From assembly GCA_946887155.1 (NCBI GenBank), contig CAMPKM010000219.1, positions 1 to 5,704 of the forward strand: a stretch of 5,704 nt of DNA, in the 5' to 3' direction. Numbering within the stretch: position 1 is the stretch's first letter; each line of letters starts with the position of its first letter. A model generated the notes under the pieces. It saw nothing but the letters and a program-made list of their open reading frames with translations. It did not search any database and was not told the DNA's origin. The position numbers were made by a program, and so were the translations under genes. This document shows, piece after piece, positions 5,264-5,704 of this stretch. The stretch comes from an uncultured Gemmatimonadota bacterium (lineage in GTDB: Bacteria > Gemmatimonadota > Gemmatimonadetes > Gemmatimonadales > Gemmatimonadaceae).

Positions 5264-5704
5264 CTGAAGCCACGGAACTGGCGCTCGCGCGCCGGGAGGA
5301 CGACGCCGAACTGCGCGCCCTCCTGCGCCGGGCCGTCATGCCGGGCGCGATACGCGTGGCCTTCACGCGGGAGCCACACTACTTCGCGGGCGAAGGCCTG
5401 GCCGGCAGCGACGACGTCACGCTCATCGCGCGACAGGGCGGCCGGCTCGCCGGCATGGGCCGGTGCAGCATCAACACGCTGTATCGCAACGGCACTCCGC
5501 AGCGCGTTGCCTACCTCGGTGAGCTGCGCATCGATCCTGACGCGCCTCGATCGGCATCGATGCTGCGTGACGGCTACCGGTTTCTCGCCAGGACAGCCGG
5601 AACGGTCGATGGATTCTTCACCAGCATCGCCACGGACAACTTGCGCGCCCGGCGCGTGCTCGAGCGTGGCGCCCGGCTTGGCCTGCCACGATACACGATG
5701 CCTG
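5233..5704 (+). CDS. GNAT-like N-acetyltransferase, 3' end cut by window
   Basis: There are 157 complete codons and then the window ends. After a short N-terminal extension, TELALARREDDAELRALLRR (13-32) looks like the first strand and helix of a GNAT fold. DVTLIARQGGRLAGMGRCSI (61-80) gives the central strands, YLGELRIDP (94-102) the strand before the acetyl-CoA loop, and FFTSIATDNLRARRVLERGA (128-147) the motif B strand and helix, with N136 and A139 at the usual spot. The expected pyrophosphate-binding R/QxxGxG/A is not canonical (APRSASML, 104-111), so activity or acyl donor may differ. It overlaps the second radical SAM gene by 31 bp and has its own ribosome-binding site there, so it belongs to the same operon. 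A role modifying the same product, or an intermediate, is an inference from context. Confidence 0.82.
   Translation, partial: MARAAALRELTEATELALARREDDAELRALLRRAVMPGAIRVAFTREPHYFAGEGLAGSDDVTLIARQGGRLAGMGRCSINTLYRNGTPQRVAYLGELRIDPDAPRSASMLRDGYRFLARTAGTVDGFFTSIATDNLRARRVLERGARLGLPRYTMP

Overview
The window is GC-rich and densely packed. It holds two divergent gene groups pointing away from a 328-bp intergenic region (2160-2487). I think it comes from a Gemmatimonadota chromosome or a related soil or sediment lineage. This rests on high GC, a combination of families I associate with that phylum (ECF sigma factor, membrane-anchored glycogen-binding-type domain protein, exported helical-repeat protein, tandem class B radical SAM proteins), and frequent short tandem repeats. 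The assignment is recall-based, not computed.

Left half, minus strand, transcribed from about 2159 towards 1. The order is an ECF sigma factor (1590-2159), a single-pass membrane protein with a CBM48/AMPK-type carbohydrate-binding domain outside the cytoplasm (983-1597), an exported or anchored alpha-helical repeat protein (216-986), and the 5' end of a signal-peptide protein that runs off the window (1-203). The first three overlap by 8 bp and 4 bp, so they are one translationally coupled operon. The layout suggests a regulatory module: a sigma factor, a probable membrane partner or anti-sigma factor carrying a sensing domain, and two envelope proteins. The anti-sigma role is inferred from architecture.

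Centre. The intergenic region carries a 7-bp inverted repeat, a 13-bp palindrome, an array of five 11-bp tandem repeats, and a sigma70-like promoter for the plus-strand genes flanked by GGACCG-containing dyads.

Right half, plus strand. Two paralogous B12-binding-type radical SAM proteins (2488-3864 and 3908-5263), each with an intact CX3CX2C cluster motif, are followed by a GNAT-like acetyltransferase that overlaps the second by 31 bp and is cut by the window end (5233-5704). This looks like a biosynthetic or modification operon with no assigned product. It is the best candidate here for an undescribed pathway. The N-terminal cobalamin-type domains lack the DxHxxG motif, so cobalamin use is uncertain. 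No RNA gene, CRISPR array, insertion sequence or convincing terminator was seen.
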